64,000 bases of DNA from Pelagerythrobacter marinus (lineage in GTDB: Bacteria > Pseudomonadota > Alphaproteobacteria > Sphingomonadales > Sphingomonadaceae): the NCBI RefSeq assembly GCF_009827515.1, contig NZ_WTYO01000003.1, positions 186,001-250,000 on the forward strand. Direction: 5' to 3'. A program made the position numbers and the translations under genes. Of the stretch, positions 37,501 to 44,498 are shown piece by piece. The notes under the pieces are model-generated. The model was not told where the DNA came from and searched no databases. It saw nothing but the letters and a program-made list of their open reading frames with translations. Position 1 is the first letter of the stretch. Each line of letters starts with the position of its first letter.

Positions 37501-38009
37501 GAGAGCAGGCGCTTGGCGACCGTATCGTCGATGAACCAGCTGAGCTGTTCGATCGTCATGTCGTCGGCTTCGACGGCGAAAATGCCCAGGAAGCCGCCGG
37601 CGATCTCCTCCTTGGTGATGCGCGGCTCGATGATTCCGTCGGGCAGGCTGCCGCGGATCTGGTCGATCGCGTTCTTCACCTCGGACACGGCATCGTTGGG
37701 ATCGATCCCGATCTCGAACTCGACGAAAGTGTTCGAATTGCCTTCGCTGGCGGTCGAGTTGAGCGACTTGACCCCGTTGATCGAGCGGACGGCCGATTCC
37801 ACCCGCTGCGTGATCTGGTTCTCGATCTCGGTCGGCGCGGCCCCGGGCTGCGAGATCGAGATGTTGACCGCCGGAAACTCGATATCCGGGTTGTTGACCA
37901 CGTCCATCTGCCGGAACGACAGCAGCCCGGCCAGCAGCAGCGCCGTGAAGAACACGAGCGGGATGACCGGGTTGCGGATCGACCAGGCGGAGATGTTGCG
38001 GAAATTCAT
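34521..38009 (-). CDS. RND efflux transporter permease (HAE1/AcrB type) with enlarged central region
   Basis: Proton-driven inner-membrane pump of a tripartite efflux system. It is 1162 residues, about 110 longer than AcrB-type proteins. The N-terminal helix and porter domain are normal. The proton-relay Asp pair of TM4 is present in LVAGVLVDDAIVEIEN near 397-412. The extra length lies mid-protein between TM6 and TM7, where two further hydrophobic segments (FLYGLAFLAVVLVLIATPLV and IVELAIAVAIGFGAGWGVL) occur. The C-terminal repeat ends in a charged proline-rich tail. It follows its adaptor after three bases. No outer-membrane factor gene is nearby. Substrates are unknown. Confidence 0.93.
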   Translation of the reverse strand: MNFRNISAWSIRNPVIPLVFFTALLLAGLLSFRQMDVVNNPDIEFPAVNISISQPGAAPTEIENQITQRVESAVRSINGVKSLNSTASEGNSNTFVEFEIGIDPNDAVSEVKNAIDQIRGSLPDGIIEPRITKEEIAGGFLGIFAVEADDMTIEQLSWFIDDTVAKRLLSIEGMAEVNRFAGVDREIEVIIDLERMQAFGVTASQINNVLRQTNIDAAGGNTEVGGTRQSVRVLGSTETAYELSQRQIQLGDGRTVKLADVATVRDGYSERTSISKVRDKEVVNFGISRAKGASDVTVFEAAAEEIAAIEAENPGVRFIPLFNTVQYTEEQYESSMAAMIEGAVLAVVVVFFFLRDWRATVISAIAIPLSAIPTFWFMDLMGFNLNSLSLLALGLVAGVLVDDAIVEIENIVRHMRMGKSAYQASIDAADEIGLPVVATSFCIVAVFLPVGLMPGISGQFFKNFGITVVIAVLMSLAVARMITPMLAAYFLKAKGHAAHGEGPMMDRYMRVLSWSLNRGKMHSRRAGLEPPRSRFLYGLAFLAVVLVLIATPLVAVFLSYDFLQGLAVPETIAGPLASDSGGGFLHWLVLKPLEIVELAIAVAIGFGAGWGVLKLLGLPWTGRLGDSWRWLEARFYDHRVWMMMTGYFALILTVLLFMNVPPQFQPQINSDNSRVEIEMVPGTTLETTERVADQVAEILYAEPEVLRALERVRVGNATIYITLRPDRERTSIEFERALAPRLAQIPDARVRFQSQSGGFGSGRDLTVMLAGSDPDLLEETAATLVEQMKGLDTLVAPRISADINRPEIIVEPRADLAAELGVTTAALSQTIRIATLGEIEQNAAKFSLSDRQIPIRVKLPEQSREDMTTIENLPVPTRNGGTVPLSRVADISFGSGPTAIQRYNQNRRVLVGADLAQGVVKGEADAQISQLPILQDLPRGVIRDLVGEDEWQQEMLGSLRIAILSGILLVFAVLVLLYKRLMSPLVNMTSLALAPLGGILLVWLVGQPQSMPVYIGILLLLGIVSKNSILLIDFALEEMDKGTRKLDAILDAGHKRAQPIVMTTVAMTAGMVPVSLSLSGDGAWRAPMGTVVIGGLIMSTLLTLLIVPAGFSLADGLEKRLGPWLRNRLLTYRPGEEAPRPGPDDDGDGPVPATRAGPQPAE

Positions 38010-38012
38010 GCG

Positions 38013-39212
38013 TCAGTTCCCGTCGGCATCGACCTTGCGCGGTTCGACGGTTTCCCCTTCGGTGAGGAAGCCGCCGGCGCGCAGGACGACCCGTTCGGTG
38101 CCCGACAGCCCTTCGGCGATGGCAATGCCGCGATCGGTCACCATGCCCAGCCGGATCGCGCGCCGCTGCGCCTTGTTCTCATCGTCGACGACATAGACGT
38201 AGCTGCCCTGATTGTCGGAAAGCACCGCCGATTCGGGCAGCATCGGGGCCACGATCGTGCCGCTGCTGATCGTGGCGCTGGCAAAGCCGCCGGGGCGCAG
38301 GCCGGGGGCATAGGACAGCGCGATCCGCGCCGTGCCCTGGCGATTGTCCGCCTCGATCGTGGGGGAAAGCTGCCACACCTGGCCGGTGAAGGTCTCGTCC
38401 GTGCCGATCGGCTGCACGGTGGCCTGGGTCCCGACCGAGAGGCTGGCGAGGTCGGTCTCGCTGACCTTGGCCAGCATTTCCATTTCCCCGCCGCGCGCGA
38501 TCGTGAACAGGGCGCCGCTGCCGGCCCCCACCGTCTGGCCCGGTTCGACATTGCGGTCGAGCACGAGGCCGGAAGCCGGGGCATAGATGTTCAGCCGGGC
38601 CGTGCGCTCCTGCAGCTCGCCCAGCTGCGCCCGCGCCACCTGCACGCGGGCCCGGGCGGCGTCGCGGGTCGCGGTCAGGCGATCGACGTCGGCCTTGGAG
38701 ATGAAGCCGCGATCGACGAGCTGGAGCGCGCGATCGAGATTGGCCTGCGCGAGATCCGCATCGGCCTGCGCCACCTGGACATTGGCCCGGGCGCTGGCGA
38801 TCTGCTGGACCTGGACCGCGCGATCGATCACCGCGAGCACCTGGCCCTGTTCGACCCAGTCGCCGGCATCGACGGGCACGGACAGGACGCGGCCGCCCTC
38901 CCCGACCGAGCCGACCGGCAGGGGCCGCCGCGCCGCGAGCGTACCCGAGGCTTCGATCTGGCCCTCGATCGTCGCCCGGCCCGGGGTGATCACCGAGATG
39001 ACCGGCGCCTGCGACTGGTCGTCGCCCGCACCGGCCGCACCGCCTTCGCCGCCCCGGGCGACGAAGAAGGCGATCGCCCCCAGCACGACCAGCGCAAAAA
39101 CGCCGATGATGATCCAGCGCCGCCGCCGCTGCGCGCGCGCCTCCGCCTCGTCGACGAGGTCGGCAGGATAGGCCTCGGCCCTTTCCGCGGTCACGGGACT
39201 CTCGTAATTCAT
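38013..39212 (-). CDS. RND efflux periplasmic adaptor (membrane fusion protein)
   Basis: 399-residue MFP linking the pump to an outer-membrane channel. It has a short cytosolic N-terminus, one helix (residues 35-53), then the adaptor order: half lipoyl/barrel strand (GRATIEGQIEASGTLAARR), a coiled-coil hairpin (residues ~125-180), the second lipoyl half (IYAPASGLVLDRNVEPGQTV near 205), a beta-barrel and a membrane-proximal domain. It is anchored by a helix rather than lipid, since no lipobox is seen. It is the first gene of a three-gene operon controlled by the palindrome upstream. Confidence 0.93.
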   Translation of the reverse strand: MNYESPVTAERAEAYPADLVDEAEARAQRRRRWIIIGVFALVVLGAIAFFVARGGEGGAAGAGDDQSQAPVISVITPGRATIEGQIEASGTLAARRPLPVGSVGEGGRVLSVPVDAGDWVEQGQVLAVIDRAVQVQQIASARANVQVAQADADLAQANLDRALQLVDRGFISKADVDRLTATRDAARARVQVARAQLGELQERTARLNIYAPASGLVLDRNVEPGQTVGAGSGALFTIARGGEMEMLAKVSETDLASLSVGTQATVQPIGTDETFTGQVWQLSPTIEADNRQGTARIALSYAPGLRPGGFASATISSGTIVAPMLPESAVLSDNQGSYVYVVDDENKAQRRAIRLGMVTDRGIAIAEGLSGTERVVLRAGGFLTEGETVEPRKVDADGN

Positions 39213-39236
39213 CGCGCTCTCGGTCTTGTGGATTGC

Positions 39237-39264
39237 GGAGTGTGTTATATTGATAACTCACTCC
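39237..39264 (-). promoter_or_regulatory. 28-bp operator-like palindrome at the RND promoter
   Basis: Two 12-base arms, ggagtgtgttat and ataactcactcc, are inverted copies with one mismatch around a 4-base centre, beginning 25 bases before the adaptor ATG. A TTGCCA box (39265-39270) abuts it and a TATAAC box (39244-39249) lies inside it, 15 bases apart, so a bound protein would block RNA polymerase. Size and symmetry suit a TetR-family repressor. No regulator gene is in the window. Confidence 0.65.
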
Positions 39265-39382
39265 TGGCAATAGTGGGCCTCGTCTTACGCGCGCGCCGCC
39301 CCTGCGGCAACGCGGCGTTCGACGGGGGGCATATCTGGCCGACGAATGGCCATGCCCGATGCCCCTGCCGAAAGCGCGCATG

Positions 39383-39416
39383 AAAAGGGCGGGCCCGGCC
39401 TTCGCCGCGCCCGCCC
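39383..39416 (-). terminator. Intrinsic terminator of glsB
   Basis: On the minus strand an 8-bp GC stem (GGGCGGGC/GCCCGCCC) with a 14-base loop is followed directly by TTTT. It begins about 27 bases after the glsB stop. Confidence 0.7.
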
Positions 39417-39442
39417 CGGTATTTCCTGCGATCTTGCGGGGT

Positions 39443-39706
39443 TTAGCGCACCCGCCCGCGCTGGATCAGGTTGACGATCGCCAGCAACACGACAGCGCCG
39501 ATGAAGGCGATGATGAGGCCGGTCAGCGAGAATTCCTGTATGGAGCCAGCCCAGCCGAACTGGTTGGCGATGAGGTTGCCGATCACCGAGCCGACGATGC
39601 CGACCACCACGTTCCAGAAGATGCCCATCGAGGCGTCGCGGTTCATTACGAGACTCGCGAGCCAGCCGGCGATGCCGCCCACGATGATTGCAATAATCCA
39701 GCCCAT
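39443..39706 (-). CDS. GlsB/YeaQ/YmgE family stress-response membrane protein
   Basis: 87-residue, very hydrophobic protein with three helices and glycine-zipper motifs (GGIAGWLASLVM and GIVGSVIGNLIAN), the transglycosylase-associated-protein family. Homologues are induced by acid, osmotic or general stress; their biochemical role is unknown. The ATG has a perfect AGGAGGA seven bases upstream, and a TTG two codons earlier is rejected. It is a single-gene unit with its own EcfG-type promoter and a terminator. Confidence 0.9.
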   Translation of the reverse strand: MGWIIAIIVGGIAGWLASLVMNRDASMGIFWNVVVGIVGSVIGNLIANQFGWAGSIQEFSLTGLIIAFIGAVVLLAIVNLIQRGRVR

Positions 39707-39742
39707 TACCAATTCCTCCTGTTTTCAAGCGCTGCCCGGCTC

Positions 39743-39769
39743 AAACGACGGGCAAGGCAATGCGGTTCC
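39743..39769 (-). promoter_or_regulatory. EcfG-type general-stress promoter of glsB
   Basis: On the minus strand GGAAC, 17 bases, then CGTTT, ending 36 bases before the ATG. This fits the EcfG consensus GGAAC-N16/17-CGTT exactly, and the gene it drives is a stress-family protein. Confidence 0.65.
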
Positions 39770-39865
39770 CCGGCATTCTTGGCGTGCCGTGGGGCGAGGA
39801 TACGCTAAACGGGATTGTTCGGCTAGGCTTGGCTGCAGCGCAGGTGAACGCGCGGCACCGTGCGC

Positions 39866-40165
39866 TCAGTACTTGAGCTGCCGCTCGTAAAGGTCGCGGT
39901 AGTGCTGGATGCGGGTGACGCGCAGGCCCTGCATGCCCGAACGGTCGACCGCGCGCTGCCAGGACGCGAACTCCTCCAGCGTCAGGCTATAGCGTTCCAG
40001 GACCTCGTCGATCGTCAGCAGCCCGCCACTGACCGCGGCGACGACCTCTGCCTTGCGGCGCACGACCCACCGCTTGGTATCGCGCGGGGGCAGGTCGTCG
40101 AGCGTCAGCGGCTCCCCGAGGGGGCCGATCACCTGGTCTGGACGGATCTTCTGGTTCTCGATCAT
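39866..40165 (-). CDS. sciP: SciP-type CtrA inhibitor (DUF1153)
   Basis: 99-residue helix-turn-helix protein of the DUF1153 family. Caulobacter SciP binds the cell-cycle regulator CtrA and blocks transcription of CtrA-dependent genes after replication has begun. The protein shows the highly conserved core DLPPRDTKRWVVRRKAEVVA (25-44), the helix pair LTIDEVLERYSLTLEEFASW and a terminal RVTRIQHYRD. It starts with an ATG overlapping the stop of the small upstream gene. I did not find a TTAA-N7-TTAA CtrA box upstream. The role here is inferred from Caulobacter. Confidence 0.9.
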   Translation of the reverse strand: MIENQKIRPDQVIGPLGEPLTLDDLPPRDTKRWVVRRKAEVVAAVSGGLLTIDEVLERYSLTLEEFASWQRAVDRSGMQGLRVTRIQHYRDLYERQLKY

Positions 40166-40467
40166 TGCATCTCTCGGTCGCCGGCGCGGGCATCGTTCTC
40201 GTCGCAGGGAACAATGCCGCCGCCGCCTTTGCCACGAGCTAAATCATCAGGGTTAACGATCGGTTCGCGCGCGGCCGGTGCAGATTCGCCAAGCGCCCCG
40301 AATCGCTCGAAATTGCCCGTGTGCCGGCCGTGAATCGGGGCCGCCAGCCGGCGCATCTCGTCGGCGACGGCCAGTCGGGTGACCAGCTCCGCCCACTCGG
40401 GGACCCGCAGCGAACCGCCATCGGCCGTCGAATCGACCACGGCGGGAACGATCTTGCCTTCGTACAT
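40162..40467 (-). CDS. Hypothetical protein co-translated with sciP
   Basis: 101-residue acidic/basic mixed protein with no membrane segment or signal. An N-terminal domain ([11 protein letters not shown] ... [18 protein letters not shown]) is followed by a flexible Gly/Pro-rich tail holding [17 protein letters not shown]. The stop and the sciP start share an ATGA overlap, and the coding frame shows normal high-GC codon use. I do not recognise a named family. Co-translation with a cell-cycle regulator suggests, but does not show, a linked function. Confidence 0.6.
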   Translation of the reverse strand: MYEGKIVPAVVDSTADGGSLRVPEWAELVTRLAVADEMRRLAAPIHGRHTGNFERFGALGESAPAAREPIVNPDDLARGKGGGGIVPCDENDARAGDREMQ

Positions 40468-40563
40468 GCCCGAGGGTGTAGGGGCGACATCTCAAGATCG
40501 GGTAAAGCGCGGGTTCGCGCCCCTCCCTTTATGGATAACGCGCCAGCGTGTATGGGCGCGCGC

Positions 40564-41754
40564 ATGAACGCTCCCGTCCGCATCCCCGGCGCCACCGATC
40601 CCGCCGCCCTGTTCGACCTGCCGCGCCCGGCGGCGCAGTGCCGGATCGTGGTCGCCATGTCGGGCGGCGTCGACAGTTCGGTCGTCGCCGCGCTCGCCGC
40701 GCGGACCGGCGCGGAAACGATCGGCGTGACGCTGCAGCTTTACGATTACGGTGCAGCGACCGGCCGCAAGGGCGCCTGCTGCGCGGGCGACGACATTGCG
40801 GACGCACGCGCCGTCGCCGACCGGCTCGGCATCGCCCACTACGTCTTCGACCATGAAAGCGCCTTCCGCGAGGAAGTGGTGGAGACGTTCGCCGACGATT
40901 ACCTCGCCGGGCGCACGCCGGTGCCCTGCATCCGCTGCAACATGGGGCCCAAGTTCACCGACCTGCTGCGCATGGCCCGCGAACTGGGGGCCGACTGCCT
41001 CGCCACCGGGCACTACGTGCGCCGGGTCGCCGGGCCTGCCGGGCCCGAATTGCACCGCGCGCTCGATCCGGCGCGCGACCAGTCCTACTTCCTCTACGCG
41101 ACGACCGAGAGCCAGCTCGATTTCCTCCGCTTCCCGCTCGGCGGCCTGCCGAAGAGCGAAGTGCGGCAGCTGGCCGAGACGGCCGGACTGCGCAACGCGG
41201 CCAAGCCCGACAGCCAGGACATCTGCTTCGTGCCCGACGGCGACTACGCCGCGATCGTGCGCAGGATGCGCCCGGAAGGGGGGCGGCCAGGCCCGATCGT
41301 GCACGCCGGATCGGGCGAAGTCCTGGGACGCCACAAGGGAATCGTCCACTACACGGTCGGCCAGCGCAAGGGGCTGGAGATCGGGGGGCAGCCCGAACCG
41401 CTCTACGTCGTCGGGATCGACGCTGCGAACCACGCCGTGCGCGTCGGCCCGCGCCGGATGCTCGCGGTCGATGCCGCCCGGATCGTCGAGAGCAACCGGA
41501 TCGGCCCCCTTCCCGATGCGCCGCTGACCGCCAAGGTCCGCAGCCTGGCCCGGCCCGTGCCGATAACGCTCGAAGGCCCTCTGGGCGACGGGGCCGCGGC
41601 GACCCTGCGCTTCGCCCAGCCCGAATACGGCGTCGCCCCCGGCCAGGCCGCCGTCATCTACGCCGGCGAGCGCGTCGTCGGCGGCGGCTGGATCGAATCG
41701 ACGGCCCAGAGTGATGACGGCTCGGCACTAGCCTTGAGTCAGAAAAGTTTATGA
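40564..41754 (+). CDS. mnmA: tRNA-specific 2-thiouridylase
   Basis: Installs the 2-thio group on wobble uridine 34 of tRNAs for Lys, Glu and Gln, using ATP and a sulfur relay. The 396-residue protein has the PP-loop SGGVDSS (33-39). The catalytic cysteine pair is Cys125 in CIRCN and Cys221 in SQDICF, and the [15 protein letters not shown] segment near 258 is typical. Two upstream in-frame ATGs (40531, 40552) are possible; the third is chosen because homology begins just after it. It is the last high-GC gene before the glycan island. Confidence 0.95.
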   Translation: MNAPVRIPGATDPAALFDLPRPAAQCRIVVAMSGGVDSSVVAALAARTGAETIGVTLQLYDYGAATGRKGACCAGDDIADARAVADRLGIAHYVFDHESAFREEVVETFADDYLAGRTPVPCIRCNMGPKFTDLLRMARELGADCLATGHYVRRVAGPAGPELHRALDPARDQSYFLYATTESQLDFLRFPLGGLPKSEVRQLAETAGLRNAAKPDSQDICFVPDGDYAAIVRRMRPEGGRPGPIVHAGSGEVLGRHKGIVHYTVGQRKGLEIGGQPEPLYVVGIDAANHAVRVGPRRMLAVDAARIVESNRIGPLPDAPLTAKVRSLARPVPITLEGPLGDGAAATLRFAQPEYGVAPGQAAVIYAGERVVGGGWIESTAQSDDGSALALSQKSL

Positions 41755-41839
41755 CCCCGACAAGTCGTCTGCTAGGTGCCGGCACAGTATCCAGACTGCC
41801 CGGCAGTTCCAGACAAACAATCGACAGGTCGAATCGTCA

Positions 41840-43813
41840 GTGAGCGAACAGGTTCAATCGCCCCGTCTTGGCCCCGCTGGCAGCATCGCGTGGCGTCAGT
41901 TGCGCGAGCGCACGCTACGCTTCATTCTGGGTCGGCCGCGGCTTCATCGACAACTTCTGGCCATTCTGTTCGACGCTGCCCTCTGCTTTGCGGCGGTGCT
42001 GATCGCGTTTTCACTGCGCCTCGGGGTGTGGGACCTTGTCTCGCGGCCGATCATGACCTTCGCCGCCATAGCGATTGCCACATGGTATCCCATTGCCTGG
42101 AGAACCGGCGTTTACCGCGCCCTCACGCGCTTTTCAGGCGCCCGAACGATCGCCAATCTCGCAGTGGCTACCGGCCTGATGGCGATTCCGCTGATCGTGG
42201 TTTGCGTGATCTTCCGGTTGCCCGACGTGCCGCGCACGTTGAGCGTCCTTCATCCGATCATATTCTTCCTCCTCCTGGCCTCGAGCCGCATCGCCATTCG
42301 ATTCACGATGCTGGATCTGCTGAAAGCAGTGGATGTGAACGGGAAGCGCGTGCTGGTTTACGGCGCCGGTCGGGCCGGCCAGCAGCTCGCCTTGTCGTTG
42401 AGGCATGAGCCACAGATTCACCTCGTCGGGTTCCTCGATGACGATCTTCGGCTCCACGGACAGAGGCTGGATGGAGCGCCCGTCTTCGGATCCGATCGCC
42501 TTCGCGAAGTCGTTGCCGAGCGGGAGGTGGACGAGGTGCTGCTCGCCATACCCAGCGCGTCGCGTACGCGACGCCGAGCCATAATCGAGACGCTCCAGAA
42601 GGAAGAAGTCTACGTTCGCTCCCTACCGAATCTGACGAACGTGATCGAAGGCAAAGTGACCGTCAGCGATTTGCGCGAGATCCAGATCGAAGAGCTGCTC
42701 GGTCGCGAAGCAGTCGCGCCCAATGAACTTCTGATGGGAAAGACGATCATCGGCCGCACCGTTCTTGTTTCCGGCGCGGGCGGGTCGATCGGCAGCGAGC
42801 TGTGTCGCCAGATCGTGCAATTCCGGCCCTCGCGGCTTGTCCTGCTCGAGCAGTCGGAATACGGCCTCTACGCGATCGAGCAGGAACTCCGCGAATTCTG
42901 CGCAGACGCGGGCGCCAGCGTGCAGATTATACCCGAGCTGGCCAACGCAGCCGAGCGTTCGTCCATGCGACGTGTTTACGCGCGTTACCGGCCCGACACA
43001 GTGTTTCACGCGGCCGCGTACAAGCACGTGCCCCTGGTAGAAGCGAATCCGATAGCGGGTCTTCGCAACAACATCATGGGCACGCTCCATAGCGTCGAAG
43101 CTGCCGAGGAAGTCGGCACCACCCATTTCACCCTCATCAGCACCGACAAGGCGGTACGCCCGACCAACATCATGGGCGCATCGAAAAGGATTTGCGAACT
43201 CATCCTGCAAGCCAAGGCGGCGGAAGAAAGGCGGGGGCCGGTTTTCAGCATGGTGCGGTTCGGCAATGTCCTGGGTTCGAGCGGGTCGGTCGTGCCGCGG
43301 TTCAAGGAGCAGATCGCGCAAGGGGGGCCGATAACCCTGACTCATCGGGACATCACCCGGTACTTCATGACCATCCCCGAAGCGTCACAGCTCGTGATCC
43401 AGGCGAGTGCCATGGCGAAAGGCGGCGAAGTATTCGTGCTGGACATGGGTGAGCCGATCAAGATCGCCGAGCTCGCTTACTCGATGGTGCGGCTGTCCGG
43501 CCTCAGCGTGCGGGACGCGGACAATCCGGACGGCGACATAGAAGTGGTTGAAACCGGCTTGCGGCCAGGCGAAAAGCTGTATGAAGAGCTCCTGATCGGC
43601 AACAACCCGGAACCCACCAATCACCCCCGGATCATGCGCGCGCGAGAAAACCTGCTGCCGTGGAACGATCTGCACGATGCACTGGATGAGCTGAATTCCG
43701 CCCTCCGAGAAACGGGCAGTTCAACGACGGCAGTCCAGATCGTAAGCAAGCTCGTACCCGAATTTGTTCCCAGCAAGGAGTGGTCGAAGCGGTGTGCGGC
43801 ACAAACGCCGTAA
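41840..43813 (+). CDS. pglF: UDP-N-acetylglucosamine 4,6-dehydratase, membrane form (PglF/WbpM/CapD family)
   Basis: Predicted to convert UDP-GlcNAc to the 4-keto-6-deoxy sugar, the entry step to di-N-acetylbacillosamine. The 657-residue protein has four N-terminal helices (about 35-150), a CoA-binding-like Rossmann domain (LVYGAGRAGQQLA near 168) and a second SDR domain (VLVSGAGGSIGSEL near 307). The WbpM-type active-site segment STDKAVRPTNIMGASKR is intact. It begins at GTG. It is the only plus-strand gene of the island and faces the operon tail-to-tail across a 61-base gap. Close relatives also feed QuiNAc/FucNAc pathways, so the role rests on the neighbouring PglE, PglD and Neu genes. Confidence 0.88.
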   Translation: MSEQVQSPRLGPAGSIAWRQLRERTLRFILGRPRLHRQLLAILFDAALCFAAVLIAFSLRLGVWDLVSRPIMTFAAIAIATWYPIAWRTGVYRALTRFSGARTIANLAVATGLMAIPLIVVCVIFRLPDVPRTLSVLHPIIFFLLLASSRIAIRFTMLDLLKAVDVNGKRVLVYGAGRAGQQLALSLRHEPQIHLVGFLDDDLRLHGQRLDGAPVFGSDRLREVVAEREVDEVLLAIPSASRTRRRAIIETLQKEEVYVRSLPNLTNVIEGKVTVSDLREIQIEELLGREAVAPNELLMGKTIIGRTVLVSGAGGSIGSELCRQIVQFRPSRLVLLEQSEYGLYAIEQELREFCADAGASVQIIPELANAAERSSMRRVYARYRPDTVFHAAAYKHVPLVEANPIAGLRNNIMGTLHSVEAAEEVGTTHFTLISTDKAVRPTNIMGASKRICELILQAKAAEERRGPVFSMVRFGNVLGSSGSVVPRFKEQIAQGGPITLTHRDITRYFMTIPEASQLVIQASAMAKGGEVFVLDMGEPIKIAELAYSMVRLSGLSVRDADNPDGDIEVVETGLRPGEKLYEELLIGNNPEPTNHPRIMRARENLLPWNDLHDALDELNSALRETGSSTTAVQIVSKLVPEFVPSKEWSKRCAAQTP

Positions 43814-43829
43814 ACCGGGGACCGGGCCC

Positions 43830-43858
43830 AGCGCCTTCATATCGTGTCCAGAGGCGCT
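43830..43858. terminator. Possible bidirectional stem-loop
   Basis: agcgcct/aggcgct stem with a 15-base loop between the convergent dehydratase and sugar transferase genes. No T-run is present. Confidence 0.35.
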
Positions 43859-43874
43859 AGCCGCATGAATTCCG

Positions 43875-44498
43875 TCAAAAGCTGGATCGTCGAAAGACCT
43901 TGCCAATCGTGGCCACCAGAAATCGCACGTAGGCGCCCAGAGCGGGATGCGATAGCCATCGCCGCTCCAGCGTGACGCGTTCTTCCAGCCCTCCTTCGTT
44001 CGCGTAAACCTGGGCAGGCCCTGTAATCCCCGGCCGCAAAGCATGCCGCTCTTCCCAGTACCCGTCCTGGTAATCGACCTCTTGGGCAGGGGTGTCGGGC
44101 CGAACGCCCACCAGGGACATGTCGCCACGCAGGACATTCAGCAACTGCGGCAGTTCGTCCAGATGCGTCGAACGCAGGAAACGCCCTACCCGGGTAATCC
44201 GCGAATCTCCGGGGACGGTCGTCCTGAACGCCGCCCGCGCGGCTTTTTTCTCCGCGAGCGACCCGGCGGTGCCGCCCTGGGGGGCAGCCGCGGGATCCCA
44301 CTTCATGGTCCTGAACTTCAGTATCGTGAAATGCCTCAGCCCTCTGCCGACGCGAACCTGGCGAAAGAATATCGGGCTGCCGTCGTCGGCCCTTATGGCA
44401 ACAGCGATAAGGAGCATAAGGGGCGACAGGACTACACATGCCAAGGATGCGGCCCCGACGTCCAACAGGCGCCTCATGAAGTCGTCAACGTATTTCAA
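43875..44498 (-). CDS. Initiating phosphoglycosyl transferase (PglC/WcaJ-type sugar transferase)
   Basis: Transfers a sugar-1-phosphate from a UDP-sugar to undecaprenyl phosphate, the first membrane step of glycan assembly. The 207-residue size and single N-terminal re-entrant helix (VGAASLACVVLSPLMLLIAV) match the small monotopic PglC type. The catalytic Asp-Glu pair lies in STHLDELPQLLNVLRGDMSL near 112-131, and VGVRPDTP follows. It starts at a TTG overlapping the polymerase stop (TTGA), with AGGAG eight bases before. With PglF, PglE and PglD present, UDP-di-N-acetylbacillosamine is a reasonable donor. This is the last gene of the operon. Confidence 0.9.
   Translation of the reverse strand: MKYVDDFMRRLLDVGAASLACVVLSPLMLLIAVAIRADDGSPIFFRQVRVGRGLRHFTILKFRTMKWDPAAAPQGGTAGSLAEKKAARAAFRTTVPGDSRITRVGRFLRSTHLDELPQLLNVLRGDMSLVGVRPDTPAQEVDYQDGYWEERHALRPGITGPAQVYANEGGLEERVTLERRWLSHPALGAYVRFLVATIGKVFRRSSF

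Noticed and set aside
34848-39383. A 1511-codon open frame on the plus strand across the RND operon
   Set aside because: It is antisense to two well-recognised efflux genes, has a composition rich in Arg, Asp, His and Gln typical of reversed high-GC codons, and shows no domain. The same holds for long antisense frames at 20-2035, 2063-4687, 5624-8509 and 16661-14422.
40166-40560. CtrA binding site near the sciP bicistron
   Set aside because: A single TTAAC half-site occurs near 40246, but no TTAA-N7-TTAA arrangement was found and the half-site is inside the upstream coding region.
41755-41839. Attachment site or integrase scar at the left edge of the glycan island
   Set aside because: No direct repeat was found between 41755-41839 and 59336-59423, and no tRNA or integrase is adjacent.
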